Below are positions 49,109-61,570 of a DNA stretch of 64,000 bases, one piece after another (the first letter of the stretch is position 1; each line of letters opens with the position of its first letter). Origin of the DNA: Deinococcus ruber. Its GTDB lineage: Bacteria > Deinococcota > Deinococci > Deinococcales > Deinococcaceae. Position numbers and translations under genes: made by a program. Where the stretch lies: positions 124,001-188,000 of the forward strand of contig NZ_BMQL01000005.1 in the NCBI RefSeq assembly GCF_014648095.1, in the 5' to 3' direction. Under the pieces are notes generated by a model. The model was not told the origin of the DNA. It did not search any database and worked only from the letters and a program-made list of their open reading frames with translations.

Positions 49109-49546
49109 TCAGTTGCGTGGCGGAAAGCGCACGAAGCTCAGCCAGTAGGTTTCAAAGGCCTTGATTGCCTGATAGAAGTTGTCGAAGCCCACCGGTTTGA
49201 CGATGTAGCTGCTGGCGTGCCCCTGATACGACTTCAGAATGTCTTCGTCGGCCTGAGAGGTGGTCAGAATCACCACCGGAATGTGGCGCAGATCGGGGTC
49301 GGCCTTGACCTCGTTCAGCACCTCCAGACCACTTTTGCGCGGCATGTTGATATCGAGCAGAATCACGTCAGGACGGGCCGCGTTCTCGAAAGGGGCTTGA
49401 CGACGCAGAAATGACAGGGCTTCCACTCCGTCTCTGGTCACGTGAAGATTGTTGGCGATTCGGGCGTCTTCAAAGGCTTCCTGGGTCAGTAGGATGTCCG
49501 GTTCGCTGTCCTCGACCAGCAGAATTTCGATGGGTGTATAGGGCAT
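49109..49546 (-). CDS. single-domain response regulator (Rcp1-like)
   Basis: The 145 aa receiver domain has the acidic pair in LLVEDSEPDI, phosphoacceptor Asp in VILLDINMPRKSG and Lys in SSYIVKPVGF. There is no output domain. The family includes Rcp1-type phytochrome partners. No histidine kinase gene is adjacent, so it is an orphan regulator here. TAGGAGT lies about 6 nt before ATG 49544-49546. Confidence 0.9.
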   Translation of the reverse strand: MPYTPIEILLVEDSEPDILLTQEAFEDARIANNLHVTRDGVEALSFLRRQAPFENAARPDVILLDINMPRKSGLEVLNEVKADPDLRHIPVVILTTSQADEDILKSYQGHASSYIVKPVGFDNFYQAIKAFETYWLSFVRFPPRN

Positions 49547-49879
49547 GGGCCAACTCCTACGCCTGCTGTGTGTCAGCGGGTTGACTCGCGGTAGATGAAG
49601 ACAGGGAGGAGGTCGCGGTATGAACAGTTTAGCCGGAAGACCGCCGTCCTGTCGCCGTTCTTTTCCGCGTTCACGGGTGTGGCCGTCGGGTGTTGTGCGG
49701 CGTGAGGAAGTTCAGGTAAACGTTTTCGGTAATCCGAGGATGACTGCTGGCAAGACGGCAAAATCGAAAGCCCAATCTCCGAAATCGTCACAACAGCTGC
49801 GGCGTGATCTTTCGGAGACTGGACTGGCAAGCTTCAGGATGTATGGCTGTCAGGGGTACTGAAGAGGAACGTGCGGGCT
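49547..49879. other. gene-free region between two response regulators
   Basis: The 333 bp gap has no supported gene. It contains the inverted repeat TCTCCGAAA (49776-49784) / TTTCGGAGA (49810-49818) with a 25 nt loop, a weak candidate terminator for the regulator at 49880, and the promoter region of the single-domain regulator. Confidence 0.45.
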
Positions 49880-50545
49880 TCAGCTCCGCAGGGCGTAGCC
49901 CACGCCGCGCACGGTTCGCAGCAGGCCGTAACCTTCCATATCGCGCAGCTTGGCACGCAGATTCGCCATGTGAACGTCGACCACGTTGCTGCCTTCCGGC
50001 AGACGACCCTGCCAGATCTCCTGTCCGATCTCCTGGCGCGAATACACCCGGCCCGGCTGGCGCATCAGCAGGGCCAGAATCTCAAATTCTTTGGGGGACA
50101 GGCGCAGTTCGTCTTCCTTGTACCGCGCCAGCCGCTTCTGGGGATCGAGTTCCAGGTCGCCCAGAATCAGGGCTTCGCTGCCCCGCTGCCGCAACTGCAC
50201 CTTCACGCGGGCCAGCAGTTCCTCGGGGTGAAACGGCTTGATGATGTAGTCGTCGGCTCCCAGCCCCAGCAGGCGAACTTTTTCCTCGACGGTGTCGCGG
50301 GCGGTCAGGACGATGATCGGCACGCTGCTGTTTTTACGCAGCCGCTGCACCACGTCTCCGCCGTCGAAATCGGGCAGGCCCAGGTCGAGCAAGATCAGTT
50401 CGGGGTGTTCCTCGCGGGCTTTGATCAGGCCAGTCATGGCGGCGTCGGCGTGGTGAACCTCGAAACCGGCGTCCTCCAGGTCCATCCGGAGCACGTTGGC
50501 GATATCGAGGTCGTCTTCCACCACAAGAATGCGTTGCTTGGTCAC
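49880..50545 (-). CDS. OmpR-family response regulator with winged-helix DNA-binding domain
   Basis: The 221 aa regulator has a receiver (ILVVEDDLDIANV, LILLDLGLPDFDGG, VLTARDTVEEK, IKPFHPEELLARV) and a trans_reg_C DNA-binding domain (SPKEFEILALLMRQPGRVYSRQEI, quoted in parts). The start is GTG 50543-50545; TAAGAT lies 6 nt upstream with no ribosome site, so leaderless. A perfect palindrome TCTGTTT-C-AAACAGA (50563-50577) sits 5 bp from the -10, suggesting autoregulation. No kinase is adjacent. Confidence 0.9.
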   Translation of the reverse strand: MTKQRILVVEDDLDIANVLRMDLEDAGFEVHHADAAMTGLIKAREEHPELILLDLGLPDFDGGDVVQRLRKNSSVPIIVLTARDTVEEKVRLLGLGADDYIIKPFHPEELLARVKVQLRQRGSEALILGDLELDPQKRLARYKEDELRLSPKEFEILALLMRQPGRVYSRQEIGQEIWQGRLPEGSNVVDVHMANLRAKLRDMEGYGLLRTVRGVGYALRS

Positions 50546-50551
50546 ATCTTT

Positions 50552-50577
50552 ATCTTAGCGCGTCTGTTTCAAACAGA
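50552..50577 (-). promoter_or_regulatory. -10 hexamer TAAGAT and overlapping palindromic operator
   Basis: TAAGAT (50557-50552 on the minus strand) is 6 nt from the GTG. A perfect 15 bp palindrome (50563-50577) covers the -35 position. It is the strongest operator-like site in the window. Confidence 0.6.
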
Positions 50578-50817
50578 TTCATGTTGCTCATGTCTGTGTT
50601 GCGAGTGGCCGCGACCTGTTGTGGGGGCAGCCTGACACATGAGAAAGATGCGCGTGAAACAAAAGCCTCATGGGCCATGCTGGGTGCGTGCTACTCTGAC
50701 CTGACTGCGCTCTTCCGGCCTGAATACTTCGGCTCGAAGACGCCACAACGAAAGGGCCGTGATGGACGGCTTTTATTGCACTAAGCCGCACGATTACGCG
50801 GCGGGGAGAAGGTGAAG

Positions 50818-52500
<1,683 letters not shown>

Positions 52501-52536
52501 GGTCAGGCGCTCAGGGCCTCTGAAGAAGCATTCCTG

Positions 52537-52587
52537 AAAGAGAAGAAGGGCAGAGTCATTTATTCGACTCTGCCCTTCTTCTCTTTT
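52537..52587. terminator. strong bidirectional terminator between rnj and the E2 gene
   Basis: A perfect 21 bp inverted repeat (52537-52557 / 52566-52586, AAAGAGAAGAAGGGCAGAGT and complement) with an 8 nt loop and T-rich flanks. It serves two convergent transcripts. Confidence 0.93.
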
Positions 52588-52617
52588 CGCATAGCTCAAA
52601 CCATATAGCTCGAACCT

Positions 52618-54036
52618 TCAGATCGAAACCATCAGGCGTTCCGGGTTCTCCAGCAGCCGGATAATTTCCTTGCAGAAGCGGGCAGCCTCGGCTCCGTCTA
52701 CCAGCCGATGATCGAAGCTGAGCGACAGATACATCATATCGGCGGCGACGATCTGACCGTCTGGCGTCACGATGGGCCGCCTGACGATGCTGTGAACGCC
52801 CAGAATAGCGGCGTCGGGGACATTGATGATCGGGAAGCTGAAGAGTGCGCCCACGCTGCCGATATTGGTAATGCTGAAGCTGCTGCCGGTCAGTTCATCG
52901 GGGGTGAGCTTGTTCAGGCGGGCGCGGTCGGCCAGCAGATTGACCTGTTGCCCCAGTTCCAGCAGCGTGCGGCGGTCGGCGTCGCGGATGACCGGCACCG
53001 TCAGACCCACATCGGTGGTCACGGCCATGCCCAGGTGGTAATAGTCCTTCTGCACGATCTCGCCGCTGCTTTCGTCAAGCGAGGTGTTCAGGCTGGGATA
53101 CTTCTTCAGGGCCGCCACAACCGCCTTGAAGATGAACGGCAGGTAACTGAGCTTCTGGCCCTCGCCCGCCAGTTCGGCATTCAGGCGGCTCCGCAGTTCC
53201 ACCAGCCGCGTCAGGTTGGCTTCGTCTACCGTCAGGGTCCGCACGGTGTACAGGTGGCTGGCCTGCATCTGGGTGCTGATGGCCCGCCGCATGCCGCGCA
53301 GGGGAACGCGGCGTTCCAGATGTTCGTAGCCTTTGGGTGTGCGGTACGTGACGGGGGGAACGCCCAGCCCGCCCGGCGCAGGTCGCACACCGCTCTGCCC
53401 ACTTCCGGCACTCTGCGCGGTTTTCTGCACGTGCTGATGAATGTCGAGCGGCTTGATGCGTCCGTTGGTACCGCTGCCGCTCACCTGCGTCAGATCGACG
53501 CCCAGTTCCCGTGCGAGTTGCCGCGCCGCCGGAACCGCCAGTACCCGCCGCAGCGTGCCGCCTTCTGTCTGCCCGGCCTTCTGCTCTTCCTGATCGGCCC
53601 GGCTGTGCGCGGCTCCTCTCAGACCCGACACCTGCACGGTTTCATCGCTGACAAACGCTTTGAACAGGCTGGTATCCTGCTCCTCCTGCGCCGGTATGGG
53701 CGGCGCTGGCAGGGTCGCGACGGCTGCTGCGCCCTCTCCCCTCCCCTGCTGCACACTCGGCCCAGGCACGGCAGGCGCGGTGCTGACGGCTGCGGTCACG
53801 GCGTCGGAGATCAGGGCGATGGGCGCGTGAACGGCGACCACCCCGCCCTCTGCCACCAGATGTTTTTCGAGCGTGCCTGCGTAGGGGCTGGGCAATTCCA
53901 CCGTGACCTTGTCGGTCATCACCTCGCAGATCGGTTGCTCCAGCGCGACGGTTTCGCCCTCCTGCACCAGCCATTTCAGAATTTCGCCCTCGACCACGCT
54001 CTCAGCGAGTTCGGGCAGCACGATTTGCCTTGACAT
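52618..54036 (-). CDS. dihydrolipoamide acyltransferase (E2) of a branched-chain-type 2-oxoacid dehydrogenase complex
   Basis: The 472 aa E2 has a lipoyl domain with the lipoyl lysine in MTDKVTVELP (near residue 50), a peripheral-subunit-binding domain (VLAVPAARQLARELGVDL, then GSGTNGRIKPLDI) and a catalytic core with SFDHRLVDGAEAARF (His and Asp). A disordered Pro/Ala linker separates them. The complex oxidises 2-oxo acids to acyl-CoA. It lies downstream of E1 alpha and beta genes, separated by a small membrane gene. No E3 (lipoamide dehydrogenase) gene is in the window. GGGAGT precedes the ATG. Confidence 0.9.
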   Translation of the reverse strand: MSRQIVLPELAESVVEGEILKWLVQEGETVALEQPICEVMTDKVTVELPSPYAGTLEKHLVAEGGVVAVHAPIALISDAVTAAVSTAPAVPGPSVQQGRGEGAAAVATLPAPPIPAQEEQDTSLFKAFVSDETVQVSGLRGAAHSRADQEEQKAGQTEGGTLRRVLAVPAARQLARELGVDLTQVSGSGTNGRIKPLDIHQHVQKTAQSAGSGQSGVRPAPGGLGVPPVTYRTPKGYEHLERRVPLRGMRRAISTQMQASHLYTVRTLTVDEANLTRLVELRSRLNAELAGEGQKLSYLPFIFKAVVAALKKYPSLNTSLDESSGEIVQKDYYHLGMAVTTDVGLTVPVIRDADRRTLLELGQQVNLLADRARLNKLTPDELTGSSFSITNIGSVGALFSFPIINVPDAAILGVHSIVRRPIVTPDGQIVAADMMYLSLSFDHRLVDGAEAARFCKEIIRLLENPERLMVSI

Positions 54037-54072
54037 GAATGACTCCCGTTGGATAAAGCTCGTGAATTCAGC

Positions 54073-54303
54073 TCAGCGGTGCAGCACAAAGATACGGACC
54101 AGGCCATAGAGCAGCAGAACCCCGCCCAGTGCCTGAATCCAGCGCTCACCGCGCCCATAGACCACGGTGGAAATGCCCAGAGCCGCGAAGACTGCGCCGA
54201 CCAGTACGCTGTTCCAGGGTGCGGCCAGACGGCCTGCCAGCGCGTAAAGTCCAAAGCCGATCATCAGGCCCACCATGCCCAAGACCTGTCGTGAAAGATT
54301 CAT
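54073..54303 (-). CDS. small membrane protein
   Basis: The 76 aa protein has two hydrophobic helices (VGLMIGFGLYALAGRLA and NSVLVGAVFAALGISTVVYG) plus a third short one (ALGGVLLLYGLVRIFVL). There is no known family. TAGGGT lies 6 nt before ATG 54301-54303. It stands between the E1 beta and E2 genes of the dehydrogenase set, on the same strand. Confidence 0.7.
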   Translation of the reverse strand: MNLSRQVLGMVGLMIGFGLYALAGRLAAPWNSVLVGAVFAALGISTVVYGRGERWIQALGGVLLLYGLVRIFVLHR

Positions 54304-54469
54304 GCGCCTACCCTAAAGCATTTGATAAAAGCGGGCCGGGTTGGTGAGCCGCCTTTGTTCAGAGCGGAGCGAGTGAATCTGGCTGTGCATCCTGGAACGA
54401 CGCGGTACGGCGGCGGGGCGGAGAGCTGGCGAACTGCCCTGACACTGAGCGGGTTGCCAGCTATCGGCA

Positions 54470-55501
54470 TCAGTACGTGAGTGCCTTGACTGCCGCCCGG
54501 ACGATGCGCGTCGGCCCCGGCAGATAGATGCGGTCCTGCACATACGGATACGGCGTGTCGAAACCCGCGACCTGAATCACCGGGGCCAGCAGGCTGTCGA
54601 ACACCTCCTCCTGAACCACCGAAGCCACCTCGCCCATGAAATTGCCGATGCGCGGAGACTCGCTGACCAGTACGGCGCGTCCGGTTTTGGCCACCGAGGT
54701 CAGCACCGTGTCGCGGTCCCAGGGCACCAGACTGCGGAGGTCGATCACTTCGGCGCTCACGCCCTCGCCTGCCAGCGCTTCGGCAGCTTTCAGCACATCG
54801 GGCATCACGCCGCCGTAGCCGATCAGCGAGATGTCGCTTCCTTCCTGCCGGATGGCTGCCTTGCCCAGTTCCACCACGTAATCTTCGGTGGGAACTTCGC
54901 CTTTGGCAGCCCGGTACAGGCGCTTCGGTTCGAAGAACATCACCGGGTCGTCGCCTCGTGAAGCGGCCCGCAGCAGTCCCGCCGCGTCGTAGGGCGTGCT
55001 CGGCATCACCACCTTCAGACCGGGGGTGTGGCAGTAGTACGCCTCCGGACTCTGGCTGTGGTGATGGCCGCCCTTCACCCCGCCGCCCGAAGGCGTGCGA
55101 ATGACCAGCGGACAGGTGAACTGACCCCCGGAGCGGTACCGCAGCTTGGCGGCCTGACTGGCGAGCTGATCGAAACCCGGCCCGATATAATCCGCGAACT
55201 GGATTTCTGCGATGGGGCGCAGGCCACGCACCGCCATTCCCACCGCCGCGCCCACGATGGCAGCTTCCGACAGCGGCGTATCAAAGACCCGTTTGCTGCC
55301 GAATTCGGCCTGAAGACCTGCCGTCGCCAGAAAGACGCCGCCGCGTGCGCCCACGTCTTCCCCGAAAACCACCACCCGTTCGTCGCTGGCGAGTTCTCCG
55401 CGAATGGCCTCGGTGACGGCCTGAATCAGCGTCATGGTCACGCCTGTGGCGGCGCTGCTGGACGGCTGCTGCCGCACGCCCGGTTCCTGGGTGGCCGTCA
55501 C
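54470..55501 (-). CDS. 2-oxoacid dehydrogenase E1 beta subunit
   Basis: The 343 aa transketolase-like protein binds the pyrophosphate side of thiamine with E1 alpha. [21 protein letters not shown] and [18 protein letters not shown] are typical of branched-chain-type E1 beta. GTG at 55499-55501 overlaps the E1 alpha stop (GTGA), giving co-translation. The N-terminal extension of 22 residues before [11 protein letters not shown] is unconserved, so a start at that Met is an alternative. Confidence 0.92.
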   Translation of the reverse strand: MTATQEPGVRQQPSSSAATGVTMTLIQAVTEAIRGELASDERVVVFGEDVGARGGVFLATAGLQAEFGSKRVFDTPLSEAAIVGAAVGMAVRGLRPIAEIQFADYIGPGFDQLASQAAKLRYRSGGQFTCPLVIRTPSGGGVKGGHHHSQSPEAYYCHTPGLKVVMPSTPYDAAGLLRAASRGDDPVMFFEPKRLYRAAKGEVPTEDYVVELGKAAIRQEGSDISLIGYGGVMPDVLKAAEALAGEGVSAEVIDLRSLVPWDRDTVLTSVAKTGRAVLVSESPRIGNFMGEVASVVQEEVFDSLLAPVIQVAGFDTPYPYVQDRIYLPGPTRIVRAAVKALTY

Positions 55502-56616
55502 CTCGTTCCCTCCTGCCCCGCGAGCTGTTCGGCCCGCAGGTGGTCGTATTGCCAGCGCAGATGAACCGGAAGGTCGCCGTACACGTCCTCGAACATGATG
55601 CGCCAGTCGGGTTGCCCGCTCTCCTCGGCCTTCTGAACCGCCGAGTCGATCAGGCTGTGGATGCGCGTGACTTCGGCGGCGCGTTCCTCGGCTCCGATCT
55701 CCAGCCCCTGACTTGCCATAAAGCGTTCCAGCCGCACAATCGGATCGCGGCCCGTCCAACTTTTGACTTCGTCGCGGCTGCGGTAGGTCTTTTCGGCGTC
55801 GGCGTCGGCATTGCTGTGTGACCCGACCCGGTAGGTCAGGCATTCCAGCAGCACCGGACCGCCGCCCGCCCGCATCTGGTCGGTCAGGGTCGAGACGGCC
55901 TGCTGCACCGCCAGCACGTCGTTTCCGTCCACGTAGTAGCCGGGAATGCCGTAGGCACGCGCCTTGATATGAATGCTCTCGCTGCGCGTCTGATGATGCA
56001 CCGCCGTGCTGATGGCCCACTGGTTGTTCTCGCAGATAAACAGGCAAGGCGCGTCGTTGACGGCTGCCATGTTGACGCCCGCATGCCAGTCGCCCTCGCT
56101 GGTGGCCCCGTCGCCAAAAGTACAGATGGTCACCTCGTCGGTGCCGAGATATCGCTGCGCCATCGCCATGCCCGCTGCGGGCGGCACCTGATTGGCGATG
56201 CTGGAACTGCTGCTGACGAATCTGCGGCTGCGCGAGCCGGGATGGTGCGGCATCTGGCGGCCCCGGTTAGGGTCGGTATTGGCACCCAGCATCTGAGCCA
56301 CCAGTTCCTCAATCGGAACGCCGATGCCCAGCGCGATGCCGTGATCGCGGTAATAGCCCCAGATCCAGTCGTGGCCCGCCCGGATACCGCGTGCGATGCC
56401 GATCTGGGTGGCTTCCATGCCGCTGGCCTGGGCGTAGAAGGTGGTGCGCCCCTGCCGCAGCAGCGTGATGAGTTTGCGGTCGAACTCGCGCACGACTGTC
56501 ATGTCCTGCCACAGTTCGCGCAGTTGGGCAGGTGACTGGGTGACGCTGGCCCCCGCCATGAGCGTGCCGTCTTCCGCCAGCAGGCGGTAGGGTTCGGCAG
56601 GAAAAGCTTCGAGCAT
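55498..56616 (-). CDS. 2-oxoacid dehydrogenase E1 alpha subunit (branched-chain type)
   Basis: The 372 aa E1 alpha contains the thiamine diphosphate motif [19 protein letters not shown] ending in NN ([10 protein letters not shown]) and [19 protein letters not shown], the phosphorylation-loop region. It decarboxylates branched-chain or other 2-oxo acids. GGGGGA precedes ATG 56614-56616 by 4 nt. It is the first gene of the E1a-E1b-(membrane)-E2 cluster. Confidence 0.92.
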   Translation of the reverse strand: MLEAFPAEPYRLLAEDGTLMAGASVTQSPAQLRELWQDMTVVREFDRKLITLLRQGRTTFYAQASGMEATQIGIARGIRAGHDWIWGYYRDHGIALGIGVPIEELVAQMLGANTDPNRGRQMPHHPGSRSRRFVSSSSSIANQVPPAAGMAMAQRYLGTDEVTICTFGDGATSEGDWHAGVNMAAVNDAPCLFICENNQWAISTAVHHQTRSESIHIKARAYGIPGYYVDGNDVLAVQQAVSTLTDQMRAGGGPVLLECLTYRVGSHSNADADAEKTYRSRDEVKSWTGRDPIVRLERFMASQGLEIGAEERAAEVTRIHSLIDSAVQKAEESGQPDWRIMFEDVYGDLPVHLRWQYDHLRAEQLAGQEGTR

Positions 56617-56618
56617 AG

Positions 56619-56647
56619 TTCCCCCTGGGTCGGTACAATTCCCCCTG
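56619..56647. repeat. TTCCCCCTG direct repeats upstream of the E1 alpha gene
   Basis: TTCCCCCTG occurs at 56619-56627 and 56639-56647, exactly 20 bp apart (two helical turns). The first copy, read on the other strand, supplies the ribosome site of the E1 alpha gene. They may bind a regulator, but the copy at the ribosome site makes chance or a simple duplication equally likely. Confidence 0.35.
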
Positions 56648-56879
56648 AATTGCGACAGACGTAATGCAATCTTGCTGACACCGGCATTCTACCGTGCCGC
56701 CGAAGTGAGAAAGGCCGCGATCTGCTCCCAAAGTCCTAGTTGTACCGAGATTTGCTTCATAGTTGGCCGAAATCTGCTGCTCTGTCCGGATATTGGCACC
56801 GCCCCGAGTTTTCCGCCCAACCTGCACCCGGTCTGCTGTATTCCCCCCTGGCGAACAGTGGCGTTCAGCGCAGATGCTC

Positions 56880-56885
56880 TAAACT
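56880..56885 (+). promoter_or_regulatory. -10 hexamer TAAACT before mnmG
   Basis: TAAACT ends 6 nt before the mnmG ATG. Confidence 0.5.
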
Positions 56886-56891
56886 CTCCAG

Positions 56892-58688
56892 ATGACTTCG
56901 TTCGCTAAACCCTGGCCCGTGCTGGTAATCGGCGGCGGCCATGCGGGCATCGAGGCCGCCTGGGCTGCTGCCAGGTTTGGGCCGGTGGCCCTGCTGGTCG
57001 GCAACCCGGCCACCATCGGGCGCATGCCCTGTAACCCCGCTGTGGGCGGCCCCGGCAAGAGCCAGCTGGTCGCTGAGGTCACGGCGCTGGGCGGTCTGAT
57101 GGGCCGACTGGCCGACGAAACGGCCATTCATACCCGCATGCTCAATGTCAGCAAGGGGCCAGCGGTGCAGTCGCTGCGTGTGCAGAACGAGCGAGACGGC
57201 TACGCGGCCCGGGCACAGGAATACGTGCTGGGCCATCCTGATATTCACGTCATCCGTGCTGAGGCTGCCGATCTGGAGCCGGACGGTGACGGCTGGCAGG
57301 TGGTGGCGACCGATGGGCGGCGCTTCCGTACGCACAGCGTCGTGATCGCGGCGGGCACGTTCCTGCGTGCTCAGACGTGGTACGGGCGGCATTCACGCCC
57401 CGAGGGCCGTCAGGGAGAGCCGCCCTCGCGCTTTTTGTCCAATCCCCTGGCACGCGGCGGCCATGTGCTGAAGCGCTATAAGACTGGTACGCCGCCACGC
57501 GTGCGGGCCGATTCGGTCGATTTCGAGGCTCTGAAAGAGTTCCCCGCCGACGCCGAGCCGCGCAGCTTCAGCGGCACGGTCGGCCCGCAGGCCACATCTT
57601 CACCCACCTGGCAGACCGCCACCACCCCCGAGACGCACCGACTGATTCAGGAAAATCTCGATCAGTCACCGATGTTCGCGGGCGATATCGAAGGACTGGG
57701 GCCGCGCTATTGCCCCAGCATCGAAGACAAGGTGGTGCGCTTTGCCCATCACGACCGTCATCTGCTGTTCGTGGAACCGGACGGCGTTCAGACCAGCGAG
57801 GTGTATTTGCAGGGCTTCTCCAGCAGCCTGCCGCCCGTTCTTCAGGATCAGCTGGTTCGCACCCTTCCGGGTTTCGAGCGCTCGGTGATTCAGCGGTATG
57901 CCTATGCCGTCGAATACGACGTGGTGGACAGCACCGAACTGACGCTGTGTCTGGAATCTCGCCTGCTGCCGGGTGTCTTTACGGCGGGGCAGATCAACGG
58001 CACGTCGGGCTATGAGGAGGCGGCGGCGCAGGGACTGATCGCGGGCATGTCGGCGGCGCGGCGGTCACTGGCCCTCGAACCGGAAATTGTTTCACGTGAA
58101 ATGGGCTACATCGGCGTGATGCTCGACGATCTGGTGTTCAAGGGCAGCGACGAGCCGTACCGCATGATGACCAGCCGCGTGGAACATCGTCTGCTGTCGC
58201 GCCAGGACAATGCCGATCAGCGCTTTGCCGCGTTCGGCTGGCGAGCGGGCCTGCTCGATGAGGTGGCGTTCAGGCGTGTGGAACACAAGTACGCACGCAT
58301 AGACGCCGCGAAGGCTGATCTGGCGACGCAGCGTCAGGCTGGGATGACAGCAGAAACATGGTTGCGTCGTCCCGAAATTTCTCTGGCCGATCTGCCCGCT
58401 TTGGGCTTCACTGTTCCCGCCCTTCAGCGCGACGAGCTGGAATCGCTGGAGCTTCAGGTGAAATACGCCGGATACATTGCCCGTGCCCAGCGTCAGCAGG
58501 CCAGCGAAGAGCGGGCGCGGGATATCAGTCTGGTGGGTGTGGACTATAGCGCGGTGTCGTCGCTGTCGGCGGAAGCCCGCGAGAAGCTGAAGCGGGCGGC
58601 TCCAGCGACGCTGGCTCAGGCCAGCCGGGTGCCGGGCGTGCGCCACGCCGATGTCAGCAACCTGCTGATTCACCTGCGGCACGCCTGA
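56892..58688 (+). CDS. mnmG: tRNA uridine 5-carboxymethylaminomethyl modification enzyme MnmG (GidA)
   Basis: The 598 aa FAD protein, with MnmE, modifies wobble uridines of tRNA. The N-terminal FAD-binding motif is [15 protein letters not shown], and [17 protein letters not shown] and [20 protein letters not shown] are further family signatures. A parS-like site (TGTTTCACGTGAAATG) lies inside the coding sequence at 58088-58103. The leaderless hexamer TAAACT lies 6 nt before the ATG. The neighbours are the usual rsmG and parAB group. Confidence 0.96.
   Translation: MTSFAKPWPVLVIGGGHAGIEAAWAAARFGPVALLVGNPATIGRMPCNPAVGGPGKSQLVAEVTALGGLMGRLADETAIHTRMLNVSKGPAVQSLRVQNERDGYAARAQEYVLGHPDIHVIRAEAADLEPDGDGWQVVATDGRRFRTHSVVIAAGTFLRAQTWYGRHSRPEGRQGEPPSRFLSNPLARGGHVLKRYKTGTPPRVRADSVDFEALKEFPADAEPRSFSGTVGPQATSSPTWQTATTPETHRLIQENLDQSPMFAGDIEGLGPRYCPSIEDKVVRFAHHDRHLLFVEPDGVQTSEVYLQGFSSSLPPVLQDQLVRTLPGFERSVIQRYAYAVEYDVVDSTELTLCLESRLLPGVFTAGQINGTSGYEEAAAQGLIAGMSAARRSLALEPEIVSREMGYIGVMLDDLVFKGSDEPYRMMTSRVEHRLLSRQDNADQRFAAFGWRAGLLDEVAFRRVEHKYARIDAAKADLATQRQAGMTAETWLRRPEISLADLPALGFTVPALQRDELESLELQVKYAGYIARAQRQQASEERARDISLVGVDYSAVSSLSAEAREKLKRAAPATLAQASRVPGVRHADVSNLLIHLRHA
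58088..58103. promoter_or_regulatory. parS-like site inside mnmG
   Basis: TGTTTCACGTGAAATG matches 14 of 16 bases of the canonical parS TGTTTCACGTGAAACA, with the differences at the last two positions. parA and parB lie less than 3 kb downstream. Confidence 0.65.
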
Positions 58689-58729
58689 AACTGTTGGGTA
58701 GCCAGAACAACGATGTCTGACACTCCCAC

Positions 58730-58812
58730 TGTTTCACGGGAAACTTGACGGTGAAACAAGAGTCACGTGCTTGACGCCACCCATGTTTCACGGGAAACTT
58801 GACGGTGAAACA
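58730..58812. repeat. tandem parS-like units between mnmG and the LAGLIDADG gene
   Basis: Two copies of a 29 bp unit (58730-58758 and 58784-58812), 54 bp apart. Each holds TGTTTCACGGGAAAC (14/16 to parS over 16 bp), then TTGAC, then GGTGAAACA, an extra right half-site. In the second copy, GGTGA serves as the ribosome site for the next gene. Together with the site at 58088 they make a parS cluster. Confidence 0.65.
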
Positions 58813-59159
58813 TGACTGCCTCTTCCTTTCTTCCACAGCTCAGCGCCTTTGATCAGGGTCTGCTGCTCGGCATCCTGATCGGAGAAGGACATTTCGGCGG
58901 CGACGGCAAACAGCCGCAGGTGACGCTGCGAATGCACACCCGGCACCAGAAACTCTTTGCAACTCTGATGCGGCTGTTTCCGGCAGCCAGACTGTATGGC
59001 CCGTATGAACACGGCGGACGCTCGTACTATCAGTGGATGGCGCGGGGGGCCCTGTTGCGCGAGCAACTCGTGCCGCTGCTCGACGCCCTGCCGCTGGCCG
59101 AGATCGACGAACACGCGGCCTCGCGCTATCAGGAAATGAAAACGAGGTACGGCCTGTGA
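58812..59159 (+). CDS. stand-alone LAGLIDADG-domain protein
   Basis: The 115 aa single-domain protein begins with [19 protein letters not shown], a clear LAGLIDADG helix (GxxxGxxxGEGxF), followed by a beta-rich core ([37 protein letters not shown]). There is no intein or intron around it. The family is of homing-endonuclease type; a single motif of this length would act as a dimer or have been domesticated for a regulatory role. The stop overlaps rsmG by GTGA. Confidence 0.82.
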   Translation: MTASSFLPQLSAFDQGLLLGILIGEGHFGGDGKQPQVTLRMHTRHQKLFATLMRLFPAARLYGPYEHGGRSYYQWMARGALLREQLVPLLDALPLAEIDEHAASRYQEMKTRYGL

Positions 59160-59878
59160 CGCCCGAAGGACACGCGCTGCTCCTTCAGGGTGGCCGCGAA
59201 CTGGGGCTGGAACTGACTCCCTATGCCGATGCGTTTGCGCGGCTGCTGGCGCTGCTACGCGAAGGATCGGCGCGAATGAACCTGACAGCGCTGCGGGAAG
59301 AGCCTGACATCATCCTGAAGCATTTTGTGGACTCGCTGAGCTGTCTGCGGGGTGGCTTTCTGGACGGAGAATTACGGGTGGTCGATCTTGGCACGGGGGC
59401 GGGGTTTCCCGCGTTGCCACTCTCCATCGTGCAGCCGCTCCTCCAGATGGTGCCAGTCGATTCGACACGCAAAAAGATCGATTATGTGAGCGCTACTGCT
59501 GCCAGCCTGGGCCTGAACAACGTCCACCCGCTGGTCGGACGGGCCGAGGCACTTGGGCATGACGCGGCTCACCGGGAACGCTATGACCGCGTGGTGGTGC
59601 GTGCGGTCGCGTCGTTGCCCGCACTGGTCGAACTGAGCCTGCCTCTGCTGCGAGTCGGTGGCCTGCTGGTCGCACAGAAAGGGCCGATCACCCCAGACGA
59701 ACTGGAGGCGGGACGTAAAACAGCGGGCGTGCTGGGTGGCGTGCTGGAAGACGTGCAGGCCTTCGAACTGCCTGTGCTGAACGAGGCACGCACGCTGGTG
59801 GTGGTCAGAAAAACCCGGCCTTCCCCCGGCAAGTATCCCCGCCGCGAAGGGGTTCCTGCCAAGCAGCCGCTGTTCTGA
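59156..59878 (+). CDS. rsmG: 16S rRNA (guanine(527)-N7)-methyltransferase RsmG
   Basis: The 240 aa enzyme methylates G527 (E. coli numbering) of 16S r[21 protein letters not shown] is the SAM-binding motif, and [22 protein letters not shown] is the family N-terminal signature. The GTG 59156-59158 start overlaps the stop of the LAGLIDADG gene, so the two are coupled. The mnmG-rsmG-parAB order is common in bacteria. Confidence 0.95.
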   Translation: MTPEGHALLLQGGRELGLELTPYADAFARLLALLREGSARMNLTALREEPDIILKHFVDSLSCLRGGFLDGELRVVDLGTGAGFPALPLSIVQPLLQMVPVDSTRKKIDYVSATAASLGLNNVHPLVGRAEALGHDAAHRERYDRVVVRAVASLPALVELSLPLLRVGGLLVAQKGPITPDELEAGRKTAGVLGGVLEDVQAFELPVLNEARTLVVVRKTRPSPGKYPRREGVPAKQPLF

Positions 59879-59883
59879 TCCGC

Positions 59884-59889
59884 TATCCT
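59884..59889 (+). promoter_or_regulatory. -10 hexamer TATCCT before parA
   Basis: TATCCT ends 8 nt before the parA ATG. Confidence 0.5.
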
Positions 59890-59897
59890 GACCGGAC

Positions 59898-61500
<1,603 letters not shown>

Positions 61501-61518
61501 CAGAAACAGTCACAGAAA

Positions 61519-61550
61519 ACGGGGCCGCCCTTTTTGCAAGGCGGCCCCGT
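61519..61550. terminator. terminator between parB and the VanW gene
   Basis: ACGGGGCCGCC / GGCGGCCCCGT, an 11 bp perfect stem with a 10 nt loop containing CTTTTTG. T-rich runs are short on both sides, so it likely acts bidirectionally. Confidence 0.75.
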
Positions 61551-61570
61551 TCATATTCTCGCGGTACTGG

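Noticed and set aside
49573..49830. 85-codon frame between the two response regulators
   Set aside because: No ribosome site or leaderless hexamer, no conserved motif; contains the inverted repeat region.
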